A DNA stretch of 64,000 nucleotides from the NCBI GenBank assembly GCA_033439795.1, contig JAUTDP010000003.1, positions 3,348,001 to 3,412,000 of the forward strand. Reading direction: 5' to 3'. The notes under the pieces were generated by a model. That model was given only the letters and a program-made list of their open reading frames with translations, ran no database searches and had not been told where the DNA came from. The stretch is from Sordaria brevicollis. Taxonomy: Eukaryota; Ascomycota; Sordariomycetes; Sordariales; Sordariaceae. Both the position numbers and the translations under genes were made by a program. Positions within the stretch are counted from its first letter, which is position 1; each line of letters begins with the position of its first letter. Positions 34,785 through 46,646 of this stretch are shown piece by piece.

Positions 34785-36355
34785 CTAATCACTTCCACTC
34801 TCAACCCTAGCCTTCTTGCTGGAAGCACCAGCTGCCTCCTCCGCCTGCTCAACTTCATCCAGCTTGCGCTTGCCATTGGCAGCGGATGGGGTAGCCGGCG
34901 GCTCTTTTTCCGTCTCAGAAGCAGCATCAGCAGCAGCCAACTTGCCCTGCTGCTCAGCCTTGATGAGCAACCTCGCATAATCAAACTCGACACCGGCAAA
35001 AACCTTGGCCAGCTCCTCCCTGCGCTCCTTAAGCTCCAGCTGACCGAGCGCATCCCTGTTGTGCACGTATAGCCTCCTCTTGACCAGCATCATCCACAGC
35101 CTATACATGTGCTCGTCTTCAGCAGTGGGCTTTGGTAGGGCCTTTTCCTTGCCCTTACCCTTGCTCCTGCCGGTGTCTTCCTCTTCCTCATCCTGGGGAA
35201 TATCCAGACCTGGTCGGACGCTTGCGGGAAGTTGGGACATGAGGTACATCTCGAGCACACGGGCAAATTGCCGAGGCACAATCTTGAACTTCTTTCGGCA
35301 CGTCTCCCAAGCTTCTTGGTCGACAATGTTATTAGGAGCCTTGCCCTCGTCGGGAATCTCGATGCTGGTGTCGATCTTGAGCGCTTGGAACTCGGGTTGT
35401 TTAGAGAGGAATGCGAGGTCGGCGAGGTCGCGCATATCGTCGAAAGCTTCGTTGGGATCCTCTACTGTCAACTCGATGGTTGGCTCGTGCTTGAGGTATT
35501 GCTGGTAGATGATGCTGTAAAGGCGCGAGCCGAGGCCCTTTTGTTGGAAGGGCGGGATGATGATGAACTGGGAAATGCGGGTACGGCAGGGGAGATTGTC
35601 GAGGTCGAAGTCGCCGTCAAGGGAGAAGCTTGGGGTATCGGTCGGGGTTTTGGATTCGGTCTCTGTTGGTACTTGCAAGGGGTAGTACTTGTAGAGGGTA
35701 CAGTAGCCGGCGAAATGATACGCGAATTCGCGCTTGTTGTAGAGGAAATAGAGAGTCCATCGCTCGGCATCAGGGTCTTCGAGGTCGATAGGGGTGCCGC
35801 CGTCGACGAAGAAGGGAACGAGAATCTGAACACGGTTGAGGAGCTGCTTGACTGCCGGATCTGTTATTTTACCGGAATAGACTTCGAAGTCCCCATGTTT
35901 GTTGTTGAAGCTATTGACGAGGGTTCCAGGTGGGGTCCAGTTCTTCGGAAGGGACTTGAGCCGGGTCTCGAAATCGGACTGCTTCTGGAAGGCCACTTCT
36001 GGGAGGAATTCGGACAGGACCTCGTTGATGTCGAGCGCCTCCTCGTCTGCCGTGGGCTGGTACTTCTTCTTCCATGACACCTTGAGGTTAGGCAGCATGT
36101 CGCTGGCATTATACTGAAGGTTGATGCGTAAACCTTTGTAACCAAAGATCTGTTCCTTTTCGCCAAATACGTTGTTTGTGTATTCCGGGTGGAAGGTGTC
36201 TAGTGTCTTGACACCGGCGTCGGTGGGGGTGACGAGAGAGACCAGGACGGCCTCGTTGGAGGATGTCCACCCTGCCGTATTAAGTCAGCATTTCCGGTCC
36301 TAGGTCTGAGGATTGTGTGAGAATGTTGGAGCTTACAATCGTCGTCGCCGCTCAT
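34785..36355 (-). CDS. hat-1: Histone acetyltransferase type B catalytic subunit (Hat1)
   Basis: Exons 36355-36337 and 36271-34785 encode 501 residues. The first exon is a 19-nt microexon (MSGDDD plus one base). The 65-bp intron has GTAAGC, GCTGAC and CAG, and joining gives DDWWTSSNEAVLVSL in frame. The Hat1 N-terminal domain includes TFHPEYTNNVFGEKEQIFGY and NLKVSWKKKY. The GNAT core shows RISQFIIIPPFQQKGLGSRL, with the acetyl-CoA loop QQKGLG at residues 249-254, and the catalytic-region ELTVEDPNEAFDDMRD near residue 280. The C-terminal part is helical and ends in a Lys/Glu-rich tail (KRKLDEVEQAEE, SSKKARVESGSD), a possible nuclear localisation signal. Hat1 acetylates newly made histone H4 on Lys5 and Lys12 with an RbAp46-type partner, which is not in this window. 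Confidence 0.95.
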
Positions 36356-37361
36356 GGTGGTGAATTTGGAGTTTGTGATCTGGCGATCTGGCGGGGAAGC
36401 TAGCGCGGAGGGGAGGGGGGGTATCGACAGCTTGCAAGCTTCGTGGTCGCGCGGTTAGAATATGTGGTAATATCTGACTTGATGTATAAGACTGATGTGA
36501 TGATAATTTCAAGTAAAAGATTCAGTCACACGCTGAAAGACAATGCCGGTCAAAGGAAGATGTTCGTTGTCTGGCCAAAAGGAAGATGATCTGATCAAGA
36601 AGTCAGAGTCGCAATTGAAAGAGTCGCGGTTGGGGAACGCGTATCGTTAATTGAAAGCTCGGGCCACCATTGCCGATCTTCTCGTTAAGGGTGTTAGTGT
36701 GGGCTAGGGGCCCCTGTTATTGATGATAAACGCATAGTAGCAATTCGATATCAACTTAAGCAGCAGATGATGCTGTGCTCTTGCAAGTTGACTGTGAACC
36801 CTGACACGTCGATTGGACTGTTTCCCAATCCGATATCGAGATTACCCCATTGTCCAGGGCAGATATCCAATATTCTTCACGACTGGTGTTTCCAGGGATA
36901 TTCTTGACGAGAGGTCCTCCAGATAGCTCGCGGATAGATCATAGCTAAGGCAAAGACCCCTCATTGTCAAAATATTGGAGTTGGCAGGCCATTGTCGGGG
37001 CGTTGTCAGGGTGTTGGGGGTTGCTTGGCTGAGGTGACTGCGGCGGATTGTTGCATGGATGTCTTGGCTTTAGGTGTTCCCCTGCCACACCTGCCCCCCA
37101 ATTGCTTATCATTGATTCAACATCTTCCTTTTTGGTGTCACTCCAAATATTTCTTTGAGCAACATCATCCAGTTGTCGATTGTCCTTCCGTTTGGACAGC
37201 TCTATCTTCCGTCCCGACCTCTTCCCATCTTTCCAACGCGCATTGAGGTCGTATTGTTATCCCATGCGCCAATGACCTCTCAAACCAACGACAGTTGTAC
37301 CTCTTAGTTTTCCGTCCTTACAAGCAAGCTCCTGTCTGGTACAAGCTTCACATTCTCCAAG
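36356..37361. promoter_or_regulatory. Divergent upstream region of hat-1 (-) and ZIP transporter (+)
   Basis: This spacer of about 1 kb has no domain-bearing ORF; the 84-codon plus frame 36992-37246 has none. GATA-type motifs occur, including AGATAG and CGATATCGAG near 36830-36920, but none is clearly functional. Confidence 0.4.
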
Positions 37362-38848
37362 ATGGGCAACTTGCTCATTCTCCTGGCCCTATGTGTACGT
37401 CATGACAATGCCAATTTCATCAGAGACATGGCTGGAAGCTAATATCCTTTTATACAGGCGGTCATGGCCTTGGCGTACGTCCGTCCTCAACAGTCTTTGC
37501 CGTTGGGCGCAAACTGATGACGAACAACGATATAGGTCCTTCTTCGCCGGCGCACTCCCCCTATCCCTGAGCCTATCCCAATCCCAACTACGATTGATAT
37601 CCAGCATCGGTGTTGGAATCCTCGTCGGCACATCCCTTATCGTCATTATTCCTGAAGGCATCGAAGCCGTCGCGACAACCAATACCGTCCAGCCGGCGCA
37701 TTCGCACAATACCGCTGCTGCTGCGAGGCGCAGTGCCATGGGAATCGGAGGACGGTCCACATTGCAAAAAGTCAACTGGAACATTGTGGGAAACCATCTG
37801 GAAGCAAGCAACGGCAATGGCGACGAGATTCCCCGAATCAAGACGCACAAGGTTGTAACTGCCGACCAAATCCTTAGGGCCCTTCGCAAGAGGGACGAAG
37901 AACCACCAAAGGAAGATACAAAGACCAGCTTTCAGAAGTCCACCAACCCCACGACCGAAAAGCACGATGACGATAATGACCACCACGAAAATACCCTTCC
38001 GACTTTCCAGATTGGCCTTTCTTTGACCCTCGGCTTCGCTCTCATGTTTCTCATCGACCGTCTCCCGCAGCACGCCTTCTCTTCGTCCTACTCCTCGGTC
38101 CCACAGACTCGGCACATCTCCCTCGATAACCTCGAGACCTCGTCCATCACCGAGTCCATTCTTGAAGGGCGCGATGGATCTAGCCAAAATGACGGTTTCC
38201 TGTCTTCGTTCCTCAGCCCATCGCCGAAACAAGCTCGCACACTAGCGACAACAGTGGGACTGGTCATCCACGCCGCGGCCGACGGCATTGCGATGGGAGC
38301 TAGTGCCACGACGGAGGACATGCGCCTGGGCTTTATCATCTTTGTGGCTATCATGGTGCATAAGGCCCCAGCGGCGTTCGGGTTGACGTCGGTTCTACTG
38401 AGACAGGGACTGTCGAAGCGGGCGGCGAGGGGACACTTGATTGTGTTTAGCGCTGCTGCCCCTGTGGGGGCGTTGGTGACGTATTGTATCGTAGAGTTGT
38501 TCCTGGGTGGAAGTGGACAGGTGGCTGCGGAAGGCAGTGGAGGGGAGCAGTGGTGGACAGGCATGCTGCTGCTGTTCTCTGCGGGGACGTTCTTGTGAGT
38601 TTGCCTTTCCTTTTACCTTTGAAATCGTCGTGGTGCTTGATGACTGACAAACAAAATCCAGGTATGTGGCCATGCACGCCATGCAAGAAGACAGCAACTC
38701 CCACGATCATCACTCCAACAGCAACAGCTACACGGACGGAAGCAGTACGCAGCAGAGGAGGCAACCGAAGCCACTGAGGGATACCATGTTTACTGTTTTG
38801 GGGATGCTATTACCGCTGCTCACGCAGTTTGGCCATCATCATCATTGA
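37362..38848 (+). CDS. ZIP-family metal transporter (SLC39A9/Atx2-like)
   Basis: Exons 37362-37394, 37458-37474, 37536-38594 and 38662-38848 encode 431 residues. Exon 2 is a 17-nt microexon (AVMALA). All three introns have GT...AG ends and restore phase exactly. The N-terminal membrane segments include MGNLLILLALCAVMALASFF and LRLISSIGVGILVGTSLIVI followed by PEG. A hydrophilic His/Asp/Asn-rich loop (residues ~70-190) follows. The ZIP signature HAAADGIAMGAS is near residue 262 and HKAPAAFGLTSV near 291, supplying the metal-binding His and Asp. The C-terminus is His-rich (SHDHH, FGHHHH). Closest known types are human ZIP9 and yeast Golgi Atx2, so Golgi zinc or manganese export to the cytosol is inferred. 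Confidence 0.9.
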
Positions 38849-40181
38849 GTATGATTTCATATCAAAGAGTCTGGTTTTATAGAGTTATATTTTACTTGGA
38901 TATGGGAAAATGGCAATCGTTTGTCTGTTCACGTTCATGGACGAGTTGTATTGCTGTGTTAAATTTGTTTGCACATGTTTTGCTTTGCTTACGGTTAGAT
39001 GTCTGAACGAAAGTCTGGTTGATCAAGGAAGCAGGTTGGCGATGGCAATCGTTTGCCAAGAAGACGAGAAAAGCGTGAGGAAAGATTATAAGCAGTGGGG
39101 AAGGACTGAACATGATGCCATGCCCTCCAGCACGCATCACCTATAAGGTATGTCGAATTTCGAGGTTCTGAAGTTGTTTATCTAATAAGTATTCCACCCC
39201 ATCTCGCCCCCTTTACGAAGCAGGCTACGGCTGATCTATTTCCTCTCAAAGGCACGAATGGAAGACAAATCTGTACATATATAACCTGGCGGTTGACACT
39301 CGATGACTCCTTCACAATGAAATGAGCCATGACTACCAAAATCCTCGAGCGGATCATTAGGCGCAGAAAGATACGTCAAGTCATTACTTGATGGATTAGA
39401 GAGGTCTTTGTTGACATGAGCTGTGGCAGATACTCATATACTAGTCTGCAATATCGAGGATTAGCACCATCCTCGGCATCCAAGAGAAAAAGAAGCTGAG
39501 ACATTTACGACGGCGTCTACCAAACCAGTCGCAATTAAATTCGCGTCCTGTCCTACACAAAACAGTTATCACTACTACTAGTCTCGTCAAGGACCAGACT
39601 TTGGAAAGGCATGCTCCCGGCGGTCTGTTGGGACACTCAGGAATTAATCAAGGTCTGGGCCATCGGGGCGCAAAACATGGGTCGGCCTGGCGTCTTCGAC
39701 TACTTTTACACATCTTGCAAGCCGTGCGATTGCCTTCCCAGCAGATCCAAGTGAATGGGAAGTAGCGCGTCCGTTGGGTTCGAGTGCCTCAATCTTGGCT
39801 GAAGCCGGCCTTCACTGGGTCCTCCCAATGGGGTCGCCATTCACCAACACTTTGGGATTTCAACCCAGCACCCCGCTTCCACATTTAAGGCCGGCCTGCC
39901 TCCCACTTTGCATTCTTTCATGGAACAACTGCAAGGTCAAGCCAAATTTCATCGTCGACTTTTGGGCTCGCATCTTCCCAAGCCCATCGCCATCCAAGCT
40001 TCCTGTACTTATCACATCCTCGCGATAATTCCGCGCCAAGCGCCTCATCCTTTTCCGCTCGCGGAATCTCACTGTCGACGACATTCACTTTTGTCGACGG
40101 CAACTCGCATCAAGGTCGAAATTCGACAGTCCGAATCTTTCCACGACATAACTTACCGGCGACCGTCGAAAAGACGACGCA
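38849..40181. other. Intergenic region upstream of paralogue A
   Basis: About 1.3 kb with no supported gene. Frames of 60-110 codons on both strands (38892-39146, 39774-40246) have no domain, and the last overlaps the leader of paralogue A. The proximal 300 bp holds a TTTAAGG promoter-like motif at 39881-39902 that is shared with other paralogues. Confidence 0.5.
39881..39902 (+). promoter_or_regulatory. Putative core promoter shared by the paralogue cluster (copy A)
   Basis: Reads ACATTTAAGGCCGGCCTGCC. Near-identical arrangements occur at 41790-41809 (upstream of paralogue B) and 44976-45000 (upstream of C): a TTTAA core followed within a few bases by GCCTGCCT or a close variant. It lies about 290 bp upstream of the start codon of A. 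Confidence 0.45.
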
Positions 40182-41250
40182 ATGAAGCCCTCCGTCGGAT
40201 CGGACCACCAAAACGTCTCGGGCGAGCCGTCGGTATGATGCCCTAAATTCTATGAGATTTTAAAGCCAGCGCTAACACCAGAGATTACTTTACACAGTCG
40301 GGAACCTGTGAAGAGTTTGTGCCAAGCATATTCGGCAATCCCTACAAAATCAACCGCTACGTTGCCCCTTTCCTGTTTCTCCGCCTTCCGCCGGAGCTTC
40401 GTATCATCGTTTACCGCGAGCTCTGGACACTGCCCGTCGGTCGCGACCTCACCAGCGGGATCAAATCTCTCGCTCAAACATGCCGCCAGATGCGCAAGGA
40501 AGTACTCGACGAGTACATCAAACACATCCTCCCGCGGACCCAGATTCACCTGAGCGAGAACCGTATGGTCCTGGAAACCCTCACGTCGGCTCGCTTCCTG
40601 ACCCGGCACCTCCAGCACGTTAGCCTGCTCATCGGCCACTGCTTCTGCCGCGATGACCCCACTGGCAACTGGTTCTCGAACTACAGCAAGGGTTGTACCT
40701 TGCTAGTCGACGAAATAAATGTCCCGAATCTTAAGACTGTCGAATTGGTCTTTACCGATGAGCACTACCGTGCTTTACGAAGTCTTACCAAGGACGCAAC
40801 ATCCACGCCGCTTACTCCGCTGGAAGCAGACCTGGACAACCCGGATGATCTCGAGGAGTGGCACCCAGAGGCCATACATCCGTGGTTTTGCCCAGATTGT
40901 TGGGAGATGCTCTTGGAACTGCCGCACACCGTTGAGAAGGTGGTCTTCAAGGTATGCCCTTCTGCTACCGGCGAGAAAGCGGAGGGCATTACCGGTCCTG
41001 TTGCTGTGAGCGAGACGTGGGATGTCACGGAGTGGTGGCATCAGATGAGGTACCTCAACAATCGGTTTCTTCATGAGCTAATGGAGCCGCTGCCTCCGAA
41101 ATTGGTATGTTCTTTCCTTCATTCTTTTATCTTCGTCATTACCAAAGGTTAGATTCAAACTGACGAGTTTCTTAGGAGCCCAAAACCTACCAGATTGAAT
41201 ACCACGTGGGAGATGTCAACGTCGAGTGGCCGCTTGACAACGAGATTTGA
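40182..41250 (+). CDS. F-box/2EXR-like paralogue A
   Basis: Exons 40182-40232, 40298-41104 and 41176-41250 encode 310 residues. The 65- and 71-bp introns have GTATG donors and AG acceptors in perfect phase. Residues 42-60 read FLFLRLPPELRIIVYRELW, the N-terminal helix seen in fungal F-box and 2EXR-type proteins. A second helix has LAQTCRQMRKEVLDEYIKHI. A Cys-x-Cys lies at 132/134 (HVSLLIGHCFCRD), a strand LKTVELVFTDEHY follows, a Cys-x2-Cys at 215/218 (WFCPDCWEMLLELP), and WDVTEWWHQMRY precedes the final exon (YQIEYHVGDV). Function is unknown. If it is an F-box protein it would act in an SCF ubiquitin ligase, but no substrate domain is recognised. It heads a cluster of four like-oriented relatives. 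Confidence 0.78.
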
Positions 41251-42575
41251 AGTTACATGGGGGTTTCATGAAGGGGTCTAATGATAGTCTTCCCTCAGCC
41301 ATGGACGAGTGGCATTATTCTAAGCCCGCGATGACGGGACTCTTTTTGTACAAATCATGTAGTCCTTTGAGCGTCTCGTTATATTTGCTTTCTACCTGAT
41401 CCGAACATTGACGCTCATTCGAAGATGTCCTACTAGTTTCGAGACAGCCATTCAAGTGAAAACGAGGCCAAGCCAAGTCCACCACATCAAGTTATGAATG
41501 GGACAGGTTCCATCAGCGAAGCTATCGCATCTATGAGGTCACTGCCGTGTTAGTAGAGAAAGTCTACCAAATTGGAACCACCATGCTGAAAAGTTCTCGG
41601 ATGGCATCGACGAGTATCTCCCCAGCCACATATTGGCCCATAAATTTACAACCTCAAATGAATGTGAGTGTGACACATTCGTGGACCTGCGCCTTCCAAT
41701 CTCGACTAGAGACGACCGCCTTGACTTGGTTCGGCTCAGGGGAAAGGTAGACTTACCCTTCACGAGTGACTAGTACTCGGTCAGTACCGTTATTTAAGGC
41801 TGCCTGCCTCCGTCCCAATTTTTCCTCCATTGCACAACACAACCAACCCAAAAACTCGACGTCGCGTTTTTTGGCCTGGAGTATTTCCACACTCGACAAT
41901 TCCACCCTCGGCGGCCTGGACCTTTCCGCGGCGTCAACAACAACAGTTACCCCGATCGCCATCCATCCTCTGGCCCACCTTATAGAGATACATTCGACCA
42001 CACATCGCCGCCAACATCGTTGCTAGTCTGCGACAAACTTGGTTGATGATTTCCGGCAACCGTACCCAACCTTGGACCCCAATCGCGCAACCCGCTCACC
42101 AATTTCCCTTTCTATCCAGGGGCATCCGTCTGCAGTACTTCCTCTTTCCCCGCTTTCTCGTGGATATCATTCTACGACTGCCAGGCATTTGCCCCCCCTA
42201 CCTCCCGTCCTGACTTCGGCCCACACCCGCGCCGCGCCTTGGCCAGTTTTCGACTATATATCGACCAAGCAACTCCAGTAAGTCACGCCTCTTGTATTTC
42301 CTCCTCATCTCAACACTCTCCGATTTGGTTATGGTGAGCGAGGAAGCGCTCGAGTCCTTAGAGAGGGCGCATCTGTTTCTTACCTGCTTTGAGGGGCATG
42401 TCCTTGATGATGGACACTTTACCATCATGGTTATGCTAAACCAACCACCTTCGTCTTCACGCATTTAATTCCCAGTTCACTCTGCTTGATGCGACGCTGA
42501 CCACTTGTGTGCAATTCTAGTCTTCCCTTCTCGACGTGAGAGTTTTCTTTCGGGCAAACCATAAACACTCCAAAC
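41251..42575. other. Spacer between paralogues A and B
   Basis: About 1.3 kb without a supported gene. A promoter-like motif lies at 41790-41809. A GTAAGT at about 42280 and a TTCTAG at about 42522 could bound a 5' UTR intron of paralogue B, since the promoter motif lies nearly 800 bp upstream of its start codon. Open frames here (up to 88 codons) carry no domain. Confidence 0.45.
41790..41809 (+). promoter_or_regulatory. Putative core promoter shared by the paralogue cluster (copy B)
   Basis: Reads TATTTAAGGCTGCCTGCCTC, matching the copy at 39881-39902 in the TTTAAGG core and the TGCCT run. Similarity with the A copy continues downstream (a pyrimidine stretch, then TCGAC and TTTTGG). Confidence 0.45.
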
Positions 42576-43542
42576 ATGTGCCGCGACCTCGTCCTGCGCC
42601 GACCGCGCTCCTCATTCCTGTTGCTTCCGGCAGAAATTCGCCTTATGGTATACCGGGCGCTGTGGGTTCTGCCGATGGACTGTGACCTTGCCACCGCCCT
42701 CATATCGCTGGCGCTGACTTGCCACTCCATCCGCAACGAAGTGGTTAATGAGTTTATCAAACACATCTTCACGGCCACCATGCTACACTTGGGAGTCAAC
42801 CGCCAGGTGTTGAAAGGCGTCAAGTTGCTTTTTCCGCTGATACACAACTTGCAACATGTCACCCTCATCTGGGGACGCTGCAGTTGCGACCAGGCCGGCA
42901 TTGACACCCGAGAATTGAGATACCTGAAAAACCTGAGATGGATGGGACAACTTGAGCAACTGAAGACCCTGGAGGTATTGTTTACGGACGGCCGTTACTC
43001 GGTGATGATGAGGTTTACCGAGAACGGGACAGAGATGCCGGCCCTTGACTGGGACGAGGATGCGTTCTATCCCCCAGATTTTGTCGACTTCGCCGATTGG
43101 CACTGCGAGTTGATGGAAGACTGGTTTTGCACCCAGTGTTGGGATCTCCTTCTGAGGCTGCCAAAGACCTTGGAGAAAGTCTGGTTCCGAGTCCAGAGGG
43201 CAGAGCAGAATGATGAGAACCCCAATCATCTTCCTAACGTCGACGCCAAATGGGAGGTCACCCGATGGTGGCATCGGATGCGATTTTACGAGGAGGGTAC
43301 CCACGGTCCGGTAACGATGGAGGTGGGGCAAGAGTATGTGGAGGATCTTCCGGTATGTATTCTTTTGTCATAGTCTCCCGGTCTGCCCTGTTTTCTGTCC
43401 CTGAGATCTCCTCTAGAGTTAAGATGGAGAACTAACATGAGAATACGTCACAATCTAGGAACAACACACCTACAAGATCGAGTACCACGTGGGTGATGTC
43501 AGTCATGGCGGGCGTTCGTTTCCTTTATCCGATACTGCCTAG
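42576..43542 (+). CDS. F-box/2EXR-like paralogue B
   Basis: Exons 42576-43352 and 43459-43542 encode 286 residues. The intron has GTATGT and CTAG and falls between codons at the same place as the last intron of paralogue A (VEDLP then EQHTYKIEYHVGDV). Residues 13-30 read SFLLLPAEIRLMVYRALW, and the second helix has LALTCHSIRNEVVNEFIKHI. The Cys-x-Cys is at 102/104 (HVTLIWGRCSCD), then LKTLEVLFTDGRY, and the Cys-x2-Cys at 185/188 (WFCTQCWDLLLRLPKTLEKV). WEVTRWWHRMRF is close to A. Spacing between the two Cys motifs equals that in A (81 residues). Function is unknown. It lacks the N-terminal extension encoded by exon 1 of A unless an upstream coding exon was missed. Confidence 0.78.
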
Positions 43543-45126
43543 ATTATCATCAGCTATCCTTCGGGAAGATGCCATTGATTGGTCTTGAATCGGTTTCGCA
43601 ACGCCCGGCCCATTTGATAAGAGGGCCACCACACAGGGGCTCCATACAGATTTCGAAGAGTGCACGGCTCCCTTGATAAACTCAGAATTGCTTAAGCTGC
43701 CAACAGTTTCCATAATATTCCATGCAAAATCCATACACAAATTACATTAATACTCAATTTTGACGAGTTTTTGTACTTTTTTTTGGTTTTCCAAAAGTTC
43801 CAGCGACAGAAATGATAGAGTAGCCGAGCAGATGACCGCCACGACGGATAGCGACGACAACATGGCCACCTCATCGCATTAGTTATCGTCTCAAAAGTGT
43901 ATATCCGAATATTCCCCTTTCCCAATACATCCATCCTTTGACAAAAACTGTTTGGCAGAGATTTTGCTTCGGAGTGTCATGGGTAGATCAAGAACGCACC
44001 AAACGCAAATGCCGAGGTACACTACACCTCAAGACACTCGAGGCATAAGTCACCACAACACGGTAATGCTACACAAACTTAATCCTAGACGACTCATATT
44101 GTGAATAAAATCTTGCTATTTGTGCCCAAATGCATCTGGGGCGGATGGGAAGGAGTAATGATGGACTGGGGTTGAAGGCGGCTTCCATCGGCCCTGCTGA
44201 ACGGACTTTCCAATTTCCCAGCTCTCTCGTACGATGCCAGGTGGTTACGACTTACCTGTTTGACATGTTTTCTGCTTCTCTCACACCATCTCAAAGGCAC
44301 TTCGTGTTGTTATCGCTAACTCGCCATCTTCCCTTCATCATCTCTTCATCATCCCATTCTGCCCACAAGTTTTACCATCGTGTACATCTACGTTCAACCA
44401 CCCAAAATAATCGATGCAAACTCACCCTCATTATTGGCCCTAGAAGTTACTATTTACACTCGACAAATAATCTCAGTTGACTCGTCCTATCGTGTGCCAC
44501 CATAGCCTCTGCGATAATCCCAAATCCCACTTGCTCGTTTGCTAACCGAACTCAGACTCATCGCTCACTTGACGTCAGGTCCAGACTTTCTCAATCCAGC
44601 ACAAATTCAACGACGGTCAGGAACTAGGTTTATAGACGATATTCACTTCATGAGATCCCGAACAGGCCACAGGCGGAAAAGTGCTGGACTGGTAGGGGGA
44701 TAGGGGGCAAGTGAAGGACCATCTTGGGGACAACCTGGTCCCGTTGGGGCAAAAGTGGAGGACGCTGTGGTCGCGCCGACGACTACATATCTCGCCAAGT
44801 GAAGGACTCTCTGCTCATGACGTGCCGCGGCGGTCGCAAAGGAAGCCTCTGATACCCGAAACCTTCGTCCCCGCCTTCGACCTTCACCTAGGCCATGCCG
44901 CGTGGTACCCTTCACCTACCCAGGGCTCACTGCAGTGGGACTACCATTCAATGACCGGTTCCAAGCACACCGCACCATATTTAAATCTGGCCTGGCTGGT
45001 CCGGGTTCAGCTTTTAACCTTCTTCCCAACACATCACAACCACGGTATTTTCTGCTGTCGAACTTCCACCCCCACGAAAAATTTCCAGCGTGCTCTTACG
45101 ACTCACTTCGAAGAAAGATCAACAAG
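43543..45126. other. Spacer between paralogues B and C
   Basis: About 1.6 kb. Frames such as 44130-44480 (116 codons) and 44711-45187 (158 codons) have no domain, and the second overlaps the start of paralogue C out of frame. A promoter-like ATATTTAAA motif lies at 44976-45000. No RNA gene is seen. Confidence 0.5.
44976..45000 (+). promoter_or_regulatory. Putative core promoter shared by the paralogue cluster (copy C)
   Basis: Contains CATATTTAAATCTGGCCTGG, a diverged version of the TTTAA plus GCCTGCCT arrangement at 39881 and 41790. It lies about 130 bp upstream of the proposed ATG of paralogue C, which supports that start over the in-frame extension reaching back to 44902. Confidence 0.4.
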
Positions 45127-46190
45127 ATGCCTGCCAGCATGTCAAAGCCATATTCACTCCAGAAGCTGCCCACGGAGATTCGTTTGATGATCTACCGCGA
45201 GCTCTGGACTCAATTAGACAGCGGCATTGGTGGTAACCCCAACACAGGCTCGGGTTCGGGCTCGCAGGATGTTTTGATCGATCGAGCCAACCACCAGCTT
45301 TCAATCATTACGGCGATACAAAACCTTACCCTTTCATGCCGGGCAATACGCTCAGAACTCGTCGAGACGTTCTTCACCAAGGTTCTTCCATCGACGCAGT
45401 TTCACCTACCCAACACTTACGCACCTGACCACATTCGCTCTCTTCGCCAACACCACAGGCCTCAGGTGCCTCGTCCTCCAGAGCTTTCCCCCATTAATCT
45501 GATCAATTTCAAGATCTTTCAGGTGTTGCGGTCCTCGTCGCTCTTCACCCAGCATATTCAACACATTTGCATCTACTGGGACAGATGCTACTGCTCCCAA
45601 GATAGACAGTACCAGATCCGGCCAACTTGGGACGTCGAGCCCGATGGCCTACTCTGGCTAGCGAATCTGGAACAACTGAAGACCTTCAGAGTGGTGTTTA
45701 CCGACATGAACGTCTCTCGCAATTTGAGGTTTTGCTACGCCTGCAGAATGGCGCTACTCCTGGTGCCAAGGACTGTGGAGGTGGCTTCGTGTTGGACAAA
45801 TATCCCAGATGGCACAGCTGAAGATTTTGCACTGGCTGAGGACCGTGAAACGAGTTGGGTTCACTGGTTTTGGAGCAAGAGGGCTTTGGCTTGGGGACAT
45901 CAGAGAGCGTTGGAGGAAATGTGGGAGAATGGCGAGATGAAATACGGTGTGGAGGAGGATGAGGTTCCGCCGAAAAGGGTCTCCGAGCACCAGAAGGCCA
46001 TTGAAGAGAACGGGGTTCTGGCGAAAAGAAAGGTATGTTTAGTTGTGTCTGTCGTCATATTTCAGAGGCTGAGAACTGTCCGACTAACTCGTCGATTTTC
46101 ACTTAACTCTAGGACCGGCTTGGACAGAAAATCGATCGCCACATTGGTGGTATGGGGGTCCCCCGGCGGATGTTCCTAAAATCAGTCTGA
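45127..46190 (+). CDS. F-box/2EXR-like paralogue C
   Basis: Exons 45127-46032 and 46113-46190 encode 327 residues. The frame is open further upstream, but the ATG at 45127 puts MSKPYSLQKLPTEIRLMIYR where the relatives begin and follows a promoter-like motif. The 80-bp intron (GTATGT, CGACTAAC, TAG) lies at the conserved phase-0 position. Its last exon, QKIDRHIGGMG, aligns with the YKIEYHVGDV of the others. After the LPTEIR helix comes a Gly/Ser-rich insert (residues 32-46), then LTLSCRAIRSELVETFF, a Cys-x-Cys at 154/156 (HICIYWDRCYCSQ), LKTFRVVFTDMNV and a Cys-x2-Cys at 203/206 (RFCYACRMALLLVPRTVE). The Cys spacing is 47 residues, shorter than in A and B. Function is unknown. Confidence 0.75.
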
Positions 46191-46618
46191 TTGCCTTGGA
46201 TCCTCTTCCAGGATGGAGTATGGAAAACGGCGCGGAAGAAAACCAAGAAAATGTCCCAAGTGGAACTCCTCAGTATTATGAACTGGGTCTCATATTCACT
46301 GCTTGCTTTCTCAAGATCTCGTAGTATAACCGAGTGGATATATCTTTTCCCCTCATTTCCTTTTAGCGATTCATATCAACTATCAGAGATTAGTTTCGTC
46401 TGATTAAATCCGCTCTTCACTTTGTGCTTTTGCTCTTTCTCTCGTGCGCTCCCCACTTCTGGTTGCCTGTTCTGGGACCTGGGCATTCATCTGTTCCATT
46501 CAACTTGTTTCGCAGTGCCTGTTTACTATCGCGGGCATGTTCCGATGAGACATGGTCCCGCGGCCATAGTCGAAGGTCAACATTCGGGGGCTCTGTAATG
46601 GTGCATGTCCTTCACCAA
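46191..46618. other. 3' region of paralogue C up to the hAT insertion
   Basis: About 430 bp of normal composition, presumably the 3' UTR and spacer. Two short open frames (66-70 codons) have no domain. Confidence 0.5.
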
Positions 46619-46626
46619 GTCTAGCT
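46619..46626. repeat. Left copy of hAT target-site duplication
   Basis: GTCTAGCT, identical to 57190-57197. Eight bases is the diagnostic duplication size of hAT transposons. Confidence 0.9.
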
Positions 46627-46646
46627 CAGCGGTAGAAACAAGTCAA
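46627..46646. repeat. Left TIR of the hAT element
   Basis: CAGCGGTAGAAACAAGTCAA. Its exact inverse lies at 57170-57189. Confidence 0.92.

Noticed and set aside
44902..45126. In-frame N-terminal extension of paralogue C
   Set aside because: The extension lacks similarity to A or B, and a promoter-like TTTAA motif lies within it, so the ATG at 45127 is preferred.
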